A stretch of DNA of 45,010 bases from Clostridia bacterium (GTDB lineage Bacteria; Bacillota; Clostridia; Oscillospirales; CAG-272), in NCBI GenBank assembly GCA_900767415.1, contig CAAFYZ010000038.1, positions 1-45,010 on the forward strand, in the 5' to 3' direction. The notes below the pieces were generated by a model that was not told the DNA's origin, did not search any database, and saw nothing but the letters and a program-made list of their open reading frames with translations. The position numbers and the translations under genes were made by a program. Numbering within the stretch: position 1 is the stretch's first letter; every line of letters begins with the position of its first letter. Positions 15,191 to 23,418 of this stretch are shown here, in pieces.

Positions 15191-16198
15191 TTACAGAAGA
15201 ACGACGCCGGCTTCACGGCATTTTTCAACCGTCTCGCGATCCCAGATACTGGACTGCACCTCGCCGATGTGGGCGCGCCCGAGAAGGAGCATACAGAGGC
15301 GGGACTGTCCGATCCCGCCGCCGACGGTCAGAGGCAACTCGCCGTCGAGGAGCATACGGTGGAAGGGAAGACGGCGTCTTTCTTCACACCCCGACAGTTT
15401 CAGCTGACGGTCGAGGGCTTCCGCATCGACGCGGATCCCCATCGAAGAGATCTCCATGGCGTGCCCGAGGACGGAATGGTAAAACAGAATGTCCCCGTTC
15501 AGCGACCAGTCGTCATAGTCGGGGGCTCTGCCGTCGTGCGGCTTCCCGTCCGAGAGGTTGCCGCCGATCTGCATAATCAGCGCGGTGCCGTGCTCTTTCA
15601 GAAAGGCGTCCTCCCTTTCTTTCGGCGAGAGGGTGGGGTAGAGATCGAGCAATTCCTGCGTCGTGATTGTCGCCATGTCCCGCGAGAGTTTTACCGGCAC
15701 TTCGGGATAATCGACGCGCAAAAGGTCGCTCGTGTCGCAGATGACGCCGACAATCGTCCCGGCGATCGCTTTCAGCGTGTCGAGGGTGCGGTCTTTTCTC
15801 GTGATGACCTTTTCCCAGTCCCATTGGTCGACGTAGACCGAGTGGAGGTTGTCAAGCTCTTCGTCGCGACGGATCGCGTTCATATCGGTATACAGTCCGT
15901 TGCCGACGTAAAAATGATATTCTTTGAGGGCGAGACGCTTCCACTTCGCGAGAGAATGGACGACCTGCGCGCAGGTGCCCACGGCGGGAATATCAAAGGA
16001 TACGGGGCGTTCGACGCCATTCAGGTCGTCGTTCAGCCCGGAATTTCCCGTGACGAAAAGAGGAGCCGAGACGCGCTTCAGATTCAGCGCGGCGGCAAGA
16101 CGCTCTTCGAAGGTGTGCTTGATGAAGGAAATCGCTTTTTGCGTGCGATAGAGATCGAGGGGAGAGTGATACCCCTTCGGAATGTCGATACGGTTCAT
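15191..16198 (-). CDS. asnA: Aspartate-ammonia ligase (asparagine synthetase A)
   Basis: A 335-residue cytoplasmic enzyme making asparagine from aspartate, ammonia and ATP. It is a class II aminoacyl-tRNA-synthetase-like fold. Matches run from end to end: ERLAAALNLKRVSAPLF, GLNDDLNGVERPVSFD, SVYVDQWDWEKVI, DLYPTLSPKEREDAF, and the C-terminal LTVGGGIGQSRLCMLLLGRAHIGEVQSSIW. Length equals the family norm (about 330). CGAAGGAGACATTC precedes the ATG. It is the last gene of a minus-strand run with ppi, holA and others, 58 bases after the cyclophilin gene. I found no T-box of its own. Confidence 0.97.
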   Translation of the reverse strand: MNRIDIPKGYHSPLDLYRTQKAISFIKHTFEERLAAALNLKRVSAPLFVTGNSGLNDDLNGVERPVSFDIPAVGTCAQVVHSLAKWKRLALKEYHFYVGNGLYTDMNAIRRDEELDNLHSVYVDQWDWEKVITRKDRTLDTLKAIAGTIVGVICDTSDLLRVDYPEVPVKLSRDMATITTQELLDLYPTLSPKEREDAFLKEHGTALIMQIGGNLSDGKPHDGRAPDYDDWSLNGDILFYHSVLGHAMEISSMGIRVDAEALDRQLKLSGCEERRRLPFHRMLLDGELPLTVGGGIGQSRLCMLLLGRAHIGEVQSSIWDRETVEKCREAGVVLL

Positions 16199-16256
16199 GA
16201 ATGTCTCCTTCGGTCGGCGGATCGCCTGTTGTCGGGAAAGGGGGAGTGGGTGACTT

Positions 16257-16832
16257 TTATTTGATGCGGCGGATAGATTCGATGATCGGCTGATCGGCTT
16301 TCGGCACGGACTCGGTGTAGCCGAGTGCTCTTGCGTATTCGGTGATCGCGTCCACGACCTCCATGCCCTCGGTCACATAGCCGAAGGCGGCGTAGTTGCC
16401 GTCAAGGAAGGTGCTGTCCGCATTGCAGATAAAGAACTGCGAAGAGGCAGAATCGTATGCCTGCGAACGTGCCATCGAGATCGTCCCGCGCGTGTGCGTC
16501 AGCGTGTTGTTGACGCCGTTTTTCAAAAATTCGCCTTTGATGGTCTTTTCCGAGCCGCCGGTGCCGTTTCCTTTCGGGTCACCGCCCTGGATCATGAAGT
16601 TCTGTACGATGCGACGGAAGGTCAGACCGTCGTAAAATCCTTTTTCCACAAGGGACAGAAAGTTTTCGACCGTAAGGGGCGCTTTGTCGTGACGGAGTTC
16701 CAGACGGATCGTGCCGAAGTTCTTGACTTTCATCTCGACGACGGGGCGTTCGGGGATTGCGTCTTCGCCGCAGGAAGAAAGGGCGGGAACGAGGCAAAGA
16801 AGGGCTAAAAACAGGGCAAGGATCTTTTTCAT
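16257..16832 (-). CDS. Cyclophilin-type peptidyl-prolyl isomerase, lipoprotein
   Basis: A 191-residue protein exported and lipid-anchored. MKKILALFLALLCLVPALSSC carries a signal peptide with an LSSC lipobox. The cyclophilin domain (about 35-185) shows APLTVENFLSLVEKGFYDG, TFRRIVQNFMIQGGDP, then EFLKNGVNNTLTHTRGTISMARS, SSQFFIC and NYAAFGYV. The active-site Arg of FRRIV and the QGGD motif are present. It should catalyse proline isomerisation for folding of secreted proteins. I start at 16832 because GGAG sits six bases upstream; the ATG at 16844 itself supplies that GGAG. Confidence 0.93.
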   Translation of the reverse strand: MKKILALFLALLCLVPALSSCGEDAIPERPVVEMKVKNFGTIRLELRHDKAPLTVENFLSLVEKGFYDGLTFRRIVQNFMIQGGDPKGNGTGGSEKTIKGEFLKNGVNNTLTHTRGTISMARSQAYDSASSQFFICNADSTFLDGNYAAFGYVTEGMEVVDAITEYARALGYTESVPKADQPIIESIRRIK

Positions 16833-16887
16833 AATTTTCTCCATATAATAAAAAATTGTTGTATTTTGTAAACTTTTCTTTCAAAAA

Positions 16888-17913
16888 TCAAAGGTTTTGC
16901 GCCAAGAACAGTTCGATGGCGGCATAACCGTCGACGCCGCCCGCCTTTGAGGACACGTCGGTTTTTGTCAGGGAGTCGAGCGCGTCGGCGAGACGGGCTG
17001 CGCCGACCGATTTTGCGGTGCGCAGGTACATCCGCACCTTGAAGGACGGGAGTTTCAGTGCCGCCTCGATCTTCGGCGCGTCGGCACCTTCTTCGGCGAG
17101 GAGTGCCACGGAGACAAGTTCACCGTAGGTGCGCGTCAGCATCCCGATGATGACGGCGGGATCGGTGCGCTCCCGCTTCCTCTCAAGGAGGGCACGGTAC
17201 GCGAGGGCACGGTTGCGCTCGGTCACCGCGTTCGCAAGGGCGAAGGTGTCGCACTCGAGCGTGGAGGAGGCGACGGCTTCCACATCGGTGGGGGTCAGCG
17301 TGTTTTTACCGTTCGCTTTCAGATAAGCGGAGAGTTTTTCCACCTCTCCGATCAGGACGTCCATCAGATGTCCGGAGCGGAAGATCAGCGCGCGCAGAGA
17401 ATCGGCGTCGGTGCGGATCCCCTCCGCGTCAAAGTGCCGTTTCAGCCAGCCGAGCAACTGGGCGTCGGTCGACTTCGGAAAAGGGACGATGTCGAAGAGC
17501 TTTCCATATCGCACGGCGAGTTTTCCCGGTCGTTTCGGCGTCCCGGGGTCGAACCCTTCCGCCGTCGGCGAGAGCAGAAGCACGGTGTAGGAAAATTCGT
17601 CTTTGAGCGGGGCGAGGGCGTCGAGGGCGGCGCGCACCGGCTCTTTTGCGTGTTCGAGGTCGGGATACCGCCATTCGACGAGTTTCAGATCGCTCATCAT
17701 CGGCGGTGCTTTGACGGCGTCGGAGAGTTTCGGCACGTCGATCTCCGGTCCGTCGAATACGATGTGATTGAAAGGGGCGAACGCCTCGTCGGTGACGATT
17801 CTTTCTTTGAGGAGGGAGGCAAAATAGCGTTTCAGATATTCTTCTTCTCCCGCGAAGAGATACCAGCCCTTTGGGTCGGCGGCGATGCGGTCTTTCAGTT
17901 CCTTCTGTTCCAC
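16888..17913 (-). CDS. holA: DNA polymerase III subunit delta
   Basis: A 341-residue clamp-loader subunit that opens the beta sliding clamp. The family signature is spread through the protein: GWYLFAGEEEYLKRYF near the N-terminus (about 17-32), LKLVEWRYPDLE, then the lid-domain region SGHLMDVLIGEVEKLSAYL and the C-terminal helical collar ending GYAAIELFLAQNL. Length is usual for Firmicute HolA. The start is GTG at 17913 with AAAGGAGACGCC before it; the preceding DUF1934 stop is 13 bases upstream, so they are co-transcribed. Confidence 0.93.
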   Translation of the reverse strand: MEQKELKDRIAADPKGWYLFAGEEEYLKRYFASLLKERIVTDEAFAPFNHIVFDGPEIDVPKLSDAVKAPPMMSDLKLVEWRYPDLEHAKEPVRAALDALAPLKDEFSYTVLLLSPTAEGFDPGTPKRPGKLAVRYGKLFDIVPFPKSTDAQLLGWLKRHFDAEGIRTDADSLRALIFRSGHLMDVLIGEVEKLSAYLKANGKNTLTPTDVEAVASSTLECDTFALANAVTERNRALAYRALLERKRERTDPAVIIGMLTRTYGELVSVALLAEEGADAPKIEAALKLPSFKVRMYLRTAKSVGAARLADALDSLTKTDVSSKAGGVDGYAAIELFLAQNL

Positions 17914-17926
17914 GGCGTCTCCTTTC

Positions 17927-18355
17927 TCACGGACGGCAGACGGCGATGCGCAGCGTCAGGCGGCAGTGCCGTCCGACGCCCCCGATCACCGCGGTGTAGG
18001 CGAGGTCGATCTCCCCGTCCGTCGCACCGAAAAAGCAGTGTAAACTCTCGGTCGTCACGGTCATATCGAAGCGGTAGGGCGGGATCTCGTAGAGGGAAGA
18101 ATGTACGGTACCTTCGGAAAAGAGGATCTCCGAGCGGACACCTCCCGTGCGGCGAAGGCGCACGCGCCCGTCGGTGCAGAAGAGTTCGCTCCTGACGTCG
18201 CCTCCTTCGCCCGTCTCTGTGTAGGAGAGCAGGCGACAGCCGTCTTTTTCACGCAGGACGGCGGAGAGCACGCGCTCTTCCCGCTCCCGCTCGCCGCTCT
18301 CGGCGTCGGTGATCTCGGAGAAGAGGGAAAGACGGATGTTCTGTTCGATGGCCAT
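17927..18355 (-). CDS. DUF1934 (YwiB-like) beta-barrel protein
   Basis: A 142-residue soluble protein resembling the DUF1934 family, a small lipocalin-like beta-barrel of unknown function in Firmicutes. Features: alternating hydrophobic strands, a LLSYTETGEGG turn, RTGGVRSEILFSEGTVHSSLYEIPPYRFDM in the middle and a final strand RLTLRIAV. GGAGGTATCT gives the ATG at 18355. It directly precedes holA. The assignment rests on pattern and length, so it is moderate. Confidence 0.72.
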   Translation of the reverse strand: MAIEQNIRLSLFSEITDAESGEREREERVLSAVLREKDGCRLLSYTETGEGGDVRSELFCTDGRVRLRRTGGVRSEILFSEGTVHSSLYEIPPYRFDMTVTTESLHCFFGATDGEIDLAYTAVIGGVGRHCRLTLRIAVCRP

Positions 18356-18381
18356 AGATACCTCCGGTCGGATAAAAAGCA

Positions 18382-18422
18382 ACGCCGGCACCGTGCCTCG
18401 ATAGGAGCGGCGGTGTCGGCGT
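18382..18422 (-). terminator. Possible intra-operon terminator after the mgsA-like gene
   Basis: On the minus strand ACGCCGACACCG pairs with CGGTGCCGGCGT at 11 of 12 positions, then GC and TTTTT. It stands between the mgsA-like stop and the DUF1934 ribosome binding site, so downstream genes would depend on read-through or another promoter that I do not see. Confidence 0.6.
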
Positions 18423-18446
18423 CGGCAGAAGAATGCCCGCGGTCGG

Positions 18447-18887
18447 TCAGACGTTGCGGCGGTTCCGCTTGCGAAGATTGTATTCACTGTGCGGGTTGAT
18501 CAGCTCACGCCAGTCGAGACTGCCTTTTTCCAGTGCCATGACCAGAACCTCGGCGGTCGCGATGTTCGTCGCGACGGGAATGTTGTAGACGTCGCAAAGA
18601 CGGAGAATACTCATCTCCGCCTCGCTCGGCTCTTTTGCGGGATCGGTACTGCGGAAATAGAAGAGAAGGTCGATCTCGTTGTACGAAATACGCGAGGCGA
18701 TCTGCTCGGCGCCGCCGGCGCTTCCGGCGAGGAACGTCTCGATCTCGAGCCCCGTGGCATCGGCGATATATTTTCCCGTAATGTGCGTGGCGCAGATATG
18801 GTGACGGCTCAGTATGCCGCAATAGGCAATGCAGAACTGTGCCATCAGCTCTTTTTTGTTGTCGTCGGCGATGATCGCGATATCCAT
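18447..18887 (-). CDS. Methylglyoxal-synthase-like protein with altered active site
   Basis: A 146-residue protein of the MgsA fold. It retains IADDNKKEL at the N-terminus, THITGKYIADATGLEIETFLAG, and LRLCDVYNIPVATNIATAEVL near the end. MgsA turns dihydroxyacetone phosphate into methylglyoxal and phosphate. Measured against E. coli MgsA, the catalytic Asp71 of GGDQQ is absent (GGAEQ here), and the region holding Asp91, His98 and Asp101 reads RSTDPAKEPSEAEMS, with none of them aligned. Phosphate-binding elements look kept. It may be inactive, regulatory, or specific for another phosphate. GGAGGACCTT fixes the ATG at 18887. It is divergent from pfkA. I withhold the symbol for that reason. Confidence 0.82.
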   Translation of the reverse strand: MDIAIIADDNKKELMAQFCIAYCGILSRHHICATHITGKYIADATGLEIETFLAGSAGGAEQIASRISYNEIDLLFYFRSTDPAKEPSEAEMSILRLCDVYNIPVATNIATAEVLVMALEKGSLDWRELINPHSEYNLRKRNRRNV

Positions 18888-18981
18888 AAGGTCCTCCCTT
18901 CCGCGTCCCCGGCATCCGGAGCGGTAGATATTTTGTCTTGATTTGTCCATAGTATAGACAAGGATAAAAAGCACTGGCTAT

Positions 18982-19010
18982 ATTATAGCACGGCACTGTC
19001 TTTTTGTCAA
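18982..19010 (-). promoter_or_regulatory. Perfect sigma-A promoter of the mgsA-like gene
   Basis: TTGACA (19005-19010), 17 bases, TATAAT (18982-18987) on the minus strand. The leader is about 90 bases. An in-frame ATG within it has no ribosome binding site. Confidence 0.93.
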
Positions 19011-19064
19011 TCGGAAAGACCGATATTTTTTGTAGAAAATCCCATAATTTTTTTGAAAATGGGA

Positions 19065-19093
19065 TTGTAAAAATGAAAAAGTTGTAGTATAAT
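19065..19093 (+). promoter_or_regulatory. Sigma-A promoter of pfkA
   Basis: TTGTAA, 17 bases, TATAAT. Divergent from the mgsA-like promoter, with about 55 bases between the two -35 elements. Confidence 0.85.
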
Positions 19094-19133
19094 ATCCCAT
19101 GGTAAAGAAAAAAGCAAAAACATGAGGTGAAAA

Positions 19134-20201
19134 ATGAAAGCTTTCAGAAGAATCGGTGTTTTGACCTCCGGCGGAGACGCCCCCGGAATGAACGCGGCGA
19201 TTCGTGCCGTGGCGCGTGCGGCGATTACCGCAGGCGTTGAGGTCATGGGAATTTACAGAGGATACTCGGGACTTATCGACGGGGATATCCGCCCGCTCGC
19301 GATCCGCGACGTTTCCAATATTGTCAATAAAGGCGGCACGATCCTCTATTCCGACCGTTGCCCCGAGTTCAAGACCGAAGAGGGAATGCGCCGCGCGGTA
19401 GAGACCTGTGAAAAGTTCGGGATCGACGGCATCGTCGCCATCGGCGGCGACGGCACCTTCCGCGGTGCGACCGACCTGACGATGCACGGGATCCCCTGCG
19501 TCGGACTTCCGGGCACGATCGACAACGATATTACATCGACCGACCATACGATCGGTTACGATACCGCGATGAACACGGTCATCGAGCTTGTCGACAAGCT
19601 CCGCGATACCTGTGAGTCGCACGCCCGTGCCAGCGTCATCGAAGTCATGGGACGCGGAGCGGGAGACATCGCCCTGAACACGGGCATCGCCTCCGGCGCG
19701 ACCGCCGTCATCATTCCGGAATTCATGCCGTTTGACGAGCAGGCACTTTTTGAAAAGGTGGAGAAGTCGAGAGCGCTCGGCAAGCGGAATTTCATCATTC
19801 TCGTCTCCGAGGGCGTCGGCTCGGACTACGCGCCGGGACTCACCGAGCGTCTGGAGGCGGTGACCGGGGTAGAGGCACGGTTTGCCCGCTTCGCTCACAT
19901 CGTCAGAGGCGGCAGCCCCACGCTCCGCGACCGCGTGATGTCGTCGCAGATGGGTGTCTTTGCCGTGGATGAACTTCTGCGCGGAAACTCGGATATCGTC
20001 ATCTGCGAGCGTCACGGCAAGATCGTCGCGACCGACATCCGCTATGCTCTGATTCTCGACCGTATGTATAAGAACAAGCTGAAGGACGGGGATCTTGACG
20101 GTTTCACCGAGCATCAGCTCGAGAAGATGCGTGCTCACGTCGAAGAGAAGCGGCAGAAGATGAAAGAACTTTACGACATGGAGACCCGTATCGGTCTTTG
20201 A
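19134..20201 (+). CDS. pfkA: ATP-dependent 6-phosphofructokinase
   Basis: A 355-residue glycolytic enzyme phosphorylating fructose 6-phosphate in the cytoplasm. GVLTSGGDAPGMNAAIR (8-24) and GGDGTFRGA (104-112) bind the nucleotide, and GLPGTIDNDI (124-133) carries the catalytic Asp. Gly in GGDG and Gly in PGTIDND are the ATP-type residues; pyrophosphate-type enzymes have Asp and Lys there. MGRGAGDIAL and the HIVRGGSPTLRDR block are typical of the family. The protein is about 35 residues longer than the 320-residue Bacillus type, by a charged C-terminal tail. AGGTG precedes the ATG. A terminator follows. Confidence 0.97.
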   Translation: MKAFRRIGVLTSGGDAPGMNAAIRAVARAAITAGVEVMGIYRGYSGLIDGDIRPLAIRDVSNIVNKGGTILYSDRCPEFKTEEGMRRAVETCEKFGIDGIVAIGGDGTFRGATDLTMHGIPCVGLPGTIDNDITSTDHTIGYDTAMNTVIELVDKLRDTCESHARASVIEVMGRGAGDIALNTGIASGATAVIIPEFMPFDEQALFEKVEKSRALGKRNFIILVSEGVGSDYAPGLTERLEAVTGVEARFARFAHIVRGGSPTLRDRVMSSQMGVFAVDELLRGNSDIVICERHGKIVATDIRYALILDRMYKNKLKDGDLDGFTEHQLEKMRAHVEEKRQKMKELYDMETRIGL

Positions 20202-20212
20202 TCGGGACGGAC

Positions 20213-20248
20213 AAAAGAGTCGGGGGACGATTTCCTCCGACTCTTTTT
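20213..20248 (+). terminator. Intrinsic terminator of pfkA
   Basis: AAAGAGTCGG (20214-20223) pairs with CCGACTCTTT (20237-20246), with more T after it. It lies 12 bases past the stop codon. Confidence 0.92.
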
Positions 20249-20546
20249 TTTGCGAAAGTCGGCAGAGAAGGGAAAAGGAGAGACACCGCGCTTCCGATGA
20301 CGTTTTTTCTTCCGAAGCGCACGTTATGTAAAGAATAGATTACATTGTATCATCTGCCGCGTGTGAGAAGGAGAGAAGAAAAAAATATTTTTCGTTTTCT
20401 TTCGCTGCGCCGATTTCTTGTGCCGGGACTCCGTAAATGTAAAGTATTCTTTGCGAATATGCGTGAATCTTTCCCGCCTGTCGCCGTCGGTTTGTCGCAA
20501 ATGGAAAGAAATGGTAAACACATCTTTTCTTTACGGCGTCGAAGGA
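20249..20546. other. Non-coding spacer before the glycan cluster
   Basis: About 300 bases without a credible gene. It holds a 7-bp hairpin GCGCTTC/GAAGCGC with a long loop (about 20288-20320), and ATGTAA/TTACAT inverted hexamers near 20326. No function is assigned. Confidence 0.5.
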
Positions 20547-20575
20547 TTGACAAAAGGCGAAAAATGTGATATTAT
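20547..20575 (+). promoter_or_regulatory. Sigma-A promoter of the glycan biosynthesis operon
   Basis: TTGACA, 17 bases, TATTAT. It is the only strong plus-strand promoter I found between pfkA and the end of the 14-gene run, about 60 bases before the first start codon. Confidence 0.8.
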
Positions 20576-20636
20576 AATAAAAACTAAAATATTTTGCGTG
20601 AGATGCCCGCCGTACCGTGCGGACAGAAAGGACTCC

Positions 20637-21845
20637 ATGATGAAAATACCGTTTTCTCCGCCCGATATATCGGATCTTGAAGTAGAAGAGGTCTGCGCCG
20701 CTCTCCGCTCCGGCTGGATTACCACGGGACCCCGCACCAAAGCACTGGAAGAAAAAATCGCCTCGTGGCTCGGCACGGCAAAGTGCGTTTGTCTGAACTC
20801 GCAGACCGCCTGCGCGGAGATGGCGCTCCGCGCCCTCGGCATCGGAGAGGGGGACGAGGTCATCACGAGTGCTTACACCTACACGGCGTCCGCTTCGGTG
20901 GTCTGCCACGTGGGGGCAAAACTCGTGCTTGTTGACATTCAGCCGAAGGGGCTTGAGATGGATTACGACGCGCTCGAGCGCGTCGTCACGGAGAAGACGA
21001 AGGCGATCATTCCCGTCGATCTCGGCGGTATCCCCTGCGATTACGACCGTATCTTCGAGATCGTGGAGAGAAAGCGTCCGCTCTTCCGCCCCGCGAATAA
21101 ATATCAGGCGGCACTCGGCAGAATCGCCGTCATGGCGGATACCGCACACGCCTTCGGCGCGTCCTATCACGGGAAGATGATCGGCAGTGTGGCGGATTTT
21201 TCCTCGTTCAGTTTTCACGCGGTGAAGAACTTCACCACCGCGGAGGGCGGTGCCCTGACCTGGCGCACCCTGCCCGGTATCGACGACGAGGAGATCTATC
21301 ACCTGATTCAGCTTTACAGTCTGCACGGGCAGAGCAAGGACGCCCTTGCGAAGATGCAGCCCGGCGCATGGGAATACGACATCGTCGGCACGTGGTATAA
21401 GTGCAACATGACCGACATCGCCGCAGCGATGGGACTCGCGCAGTTCAAACGGTATCCCGCCATGCTCGCGCGCAGAAAAGAGATCATCGCCCGCTACAAC
21501 GCGGCGTTTTGCCCGCTCGGCGTGGAGGTGCTCCCGCACCTTGCCGAAGGGTATACTTCGTCGGGACATCTCTACATCACGCGCCTGCCGTGGCTTTCAC
21601 CCGAGGAGCGCAACGCCGTGATCCGCGGGATGGCGGAGCGGGGCATCTCCTGCAATGTGCATTATAAACCCCTGCCCATGCACACCGCGTATAAAAACAT
21701 GGGCTTTGATATAAAGGACTTCCCGAACGCATATACTTACTTCAAGAACGAGATCACGCTCCCTCTCCACACCTGCCTGACGGACGAAGAGGTGGCGTAT
21801 ATCATCGACACCTATACCGACATCGTAAAGGGAACGCTGAAATGA
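20637..21845 (+). CDS. DegT/DnrJ/EryC1/StrS-family nucleotide-sugar aminotransferase
   Basis: A 402-residue PLP enzyme that aminates a nucleotide-linked keto-sugar, as in PglE, ArnB or WecE. Substrate-binding WITTGPRTKALEE (27-39) opens the fold, NSQTACAEMALRALG forms the cofactor phosphate site, and MADTAHAFG precedes SFHAVKNFTTAEGG, whose Lys197 binds PLP. Placed before an initiating sugar transferase, it likely makes a 4-amino-sugar for the first glycan residue; this is inference. AAAGGA precedes two adjacent ATGs (20637 and 20640); either could serve. The stop overlaps the next start by four bases. Confidence 0.93.
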   Translation: MMKIPFSPPDISDLEVEEVCAALRSGWITTGPRTKALEEKIASWLGTAKCVCLNSQTACAEMALRALGIGEGDEVITSAYTYTASASVVCHVGAKLVLVDIQPKGLEMDYDALERVVTEKTKAIIPVDLGGIPCDYDRIFEIVERKRPLFRPANKYQAALGRIAVMADTAHAFGASYHGKMIGSVADFSSFSFHAVKNFTTAEGGALTWRTLPGIDDEEIYHLIQLYSLHGQSKDALAKMQPGAWEYDIVGTWYKCNMTDIAAAMGLAQFKRYPAMLARRKEIIARYNAAFCPLGVEVLPHLAEGYTSSGHLYITRLPWLSPEERNAVIRGMAERGISCNVHYKPLPMHTAYKNMGFDIKDFPNAYTYFKNEITLPLHTCLTDEEVAYIIDTYTDIVKGTLK

Positions 21846-22546
21846 TTCTTCGCAAGTGGGAAAACCTTCCGGAAGAGATGCGCACGGACGCGGTGCGCCC
21901 GTACTACGACATTCTCGCAAAAAAGAGATTTTCGCTGTTTTGCAAGCGGGTCTTTGACATCGTCGTGTCGCTCATTCTTCTGCTTTTGCTCTCCCCCCTC
22001 TTTCTGATCCTCGCAATCGCCATCAAACTGGATTCCAAGGGGCCCGTCTTTTACCGTCAGGTGCGCGTTACGCAGTACGGGAAGACCTTCCGCATTTTCA
22101 AATTCCGCTCCATGGTGCAGGACGCCGATCGCGGCTCGCAGGTCACGGTGGACGGCGACCCCCGCGTCACGCGGGTGGGGAGATTTGTGCGGAAGTGCCG
22201 CCTCGACGAGGTCAGCCAGCTGATCGACGTCCTTCGCGGCACGATGACCTTCGTCGGCACGCGCCCGGAGGTGCCGAAGTACGTCGCCGCCTACACCGAC
22301 GAAATGCGGGCGACCCTTCTGCTCCCCGCCGGCGTTACCAGCCGCGCGAGCATTTTCTACAAGGACGAGGCAGAACTTCTCGATGCGGCGGAAGATCCCG
22401 ACCGCACCTACGTGGAGAAGATTTTACCCGAAAAAATGAAATATAATCTCGATTCCCTCCGACATTACGGCTTTTTCGGCGACATCGGCACGATGTTCAC
22501 CACCGTCTTCGCCGTCCTCGGCGTCGGCGGGAAAGGGAAGAAATAA
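21842..22546 (+). CDS. Initiating phosphoglycosyl transferase (bacterial sugar transferase)
   Basis: A 234-residue membrane enzyme moving a sugar phosphate from a nucleotide sugar to undecaprenyl phosphate, the first step of lipid-linked glycan assembly. One hydrophobic segment (about 33-57) precedes the family blocks: GPVFYRQVRVTQYGKTFRIFKFRSM, then RFVRKCRLDEVSQLIDVLRGTMTFVGTRPE. The length is nearer to the small PglC type than to WbaP, because the long N-terminal membrane domain is absent. It overlaps the aminotransferase by ATGA, which suggests it uses that enzyme's amino-sugar product. Confidence 0.95.
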   Translation: MILRKWENLPEEMRTDAVRPYYDILAKKRFSLFCKRVFDIVVSLILLLLLSPLFLILAIAIKLDSKGPVFYRQVRVTQYGKTFRIFKFRSMVQDADRGSQVTVDGDPRVTRVGRFVRKCRLDEVSQLIDVLRGTMTFVGTRPEVPKYVAAYTDEMRATLLLPAGVTSRASIFYKDEAELLDAAEDPDRTYVEKILPEKMKYNLDSLRHYGFFGDIGTMFTTVFAVLGVGGKGKK

Positions 22547-22576
22547 ATTTTCCGACACTTCGGAGAAAGGGCAGAA

Positions 22577-23398
22577 ATGGACAAGAATTTTTCGGTACTC
22601 ATGTCGGTTTATGCAAAAGAAAAACCGGAATATCTCGGCGAGAGTCTTGACAGTCTCCTCTGTCAGACCGTGCGTCCCGCGGAGATCGTGATCGTCAAGG
22701 ACGGTCCGCTCACCGAAGAGTTGGACGCGCTTATCGCGTCCTATGTCGAAAAAGAGCCGTCTCTCTATACGATTGTCCCCCTGCCCGAGAACCGCGGGCT
22801 GGGGCTCGCCCTGCGCGAGGGGATGCTGCACCTCCGCTACGAGCTCGTCGCCCGTATGGATTCCGACGACATCTGCCGCCCCGACCGCTTTGAAAAACAG
22901 CTCGCCGCCTTTGCGGCGGATCCCGCTCTCGATGTGGTGGGGAGTTATACTTCGGAGTTTGAAGAGACACCGGACAAGATCGTATCGCACAGGACCGTCC
23001 CGGTCGACGACGCGGAGATCAAACGGTATCAGAAGCGTCGCGACGCCTTCAATCACCCGTCCGTCATGTTCAAAAAGAGCGCGGTGCTGAAAGCAGGGAA
23101 TTATCAGCATTGCCCCCTGATGGAGGACACGCTCCTTTGGGTTCACATGATACAGGCGGGGGCAAAATGCGCCAATATTCCGGAAGATCTGCTGTATATG
23201 CGGATCGGCAAAGGTATGTATGAGCGCCGCGGCGGCTATGCCTATTACAAAAAATACAAAGCGGCAAGAAAACAGATCCGCGACACCGGGTATATCTCAT
23301 GGTTTGACTACATTTCTTCACTTTTTGCACAGTTTGTCGTTGCCATGATGCCGAATAAGTTGCGCGGGTTCGTTTTTAAGAAGATATTACATAAATAA
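22577..23398 (+). CDS. Family 2 glycosyltransferase
   Basis: A 273-residue GT-A enzyme. The N-terminus SVLMSVYAKEKPEYLGESLDSL is typical of GT2. VARMDSDD (about 94-101) is the metal-binding DxD, and LMEDTLLWVHMIQAGAK is the ED motif near the active site. The C-terminal segment WFDYISSLFAQFVVAMMP may touch the membrane. It probably adds the second sugar to the lipid-linked intermediate. GAGAAAGGG precedes the ATG. Donor and acceptor are unknown. Confidence 0.9.
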   Translation: MDKNFSVLMSVYAKEKPEYLGESLDSLLCQTVRPAEIVIVKDGPLTEELDALIASYVEKEPSLYTIVPLPENRGLGLALREGMLHLRYELVARMDSDDICRPDRFEKQLAAFAADPALDVVGSYTSEFEETPDKIVSHRTVPVDDAEIKRYQKRRDAFNHPSVMFKKSAVLKAGNYQHCPLMEDTLLWVHMIQAGAKCANIPEDLLYMRIGKGMYERRGGYAYYKKYKAARKQIRDTGYISWFDYISSLFAQFVVAMMPNKLRGFVFKKILHK

Positions 23399-23418
23399 AA
23401 GAGAAGAGGTGAGAGCGT

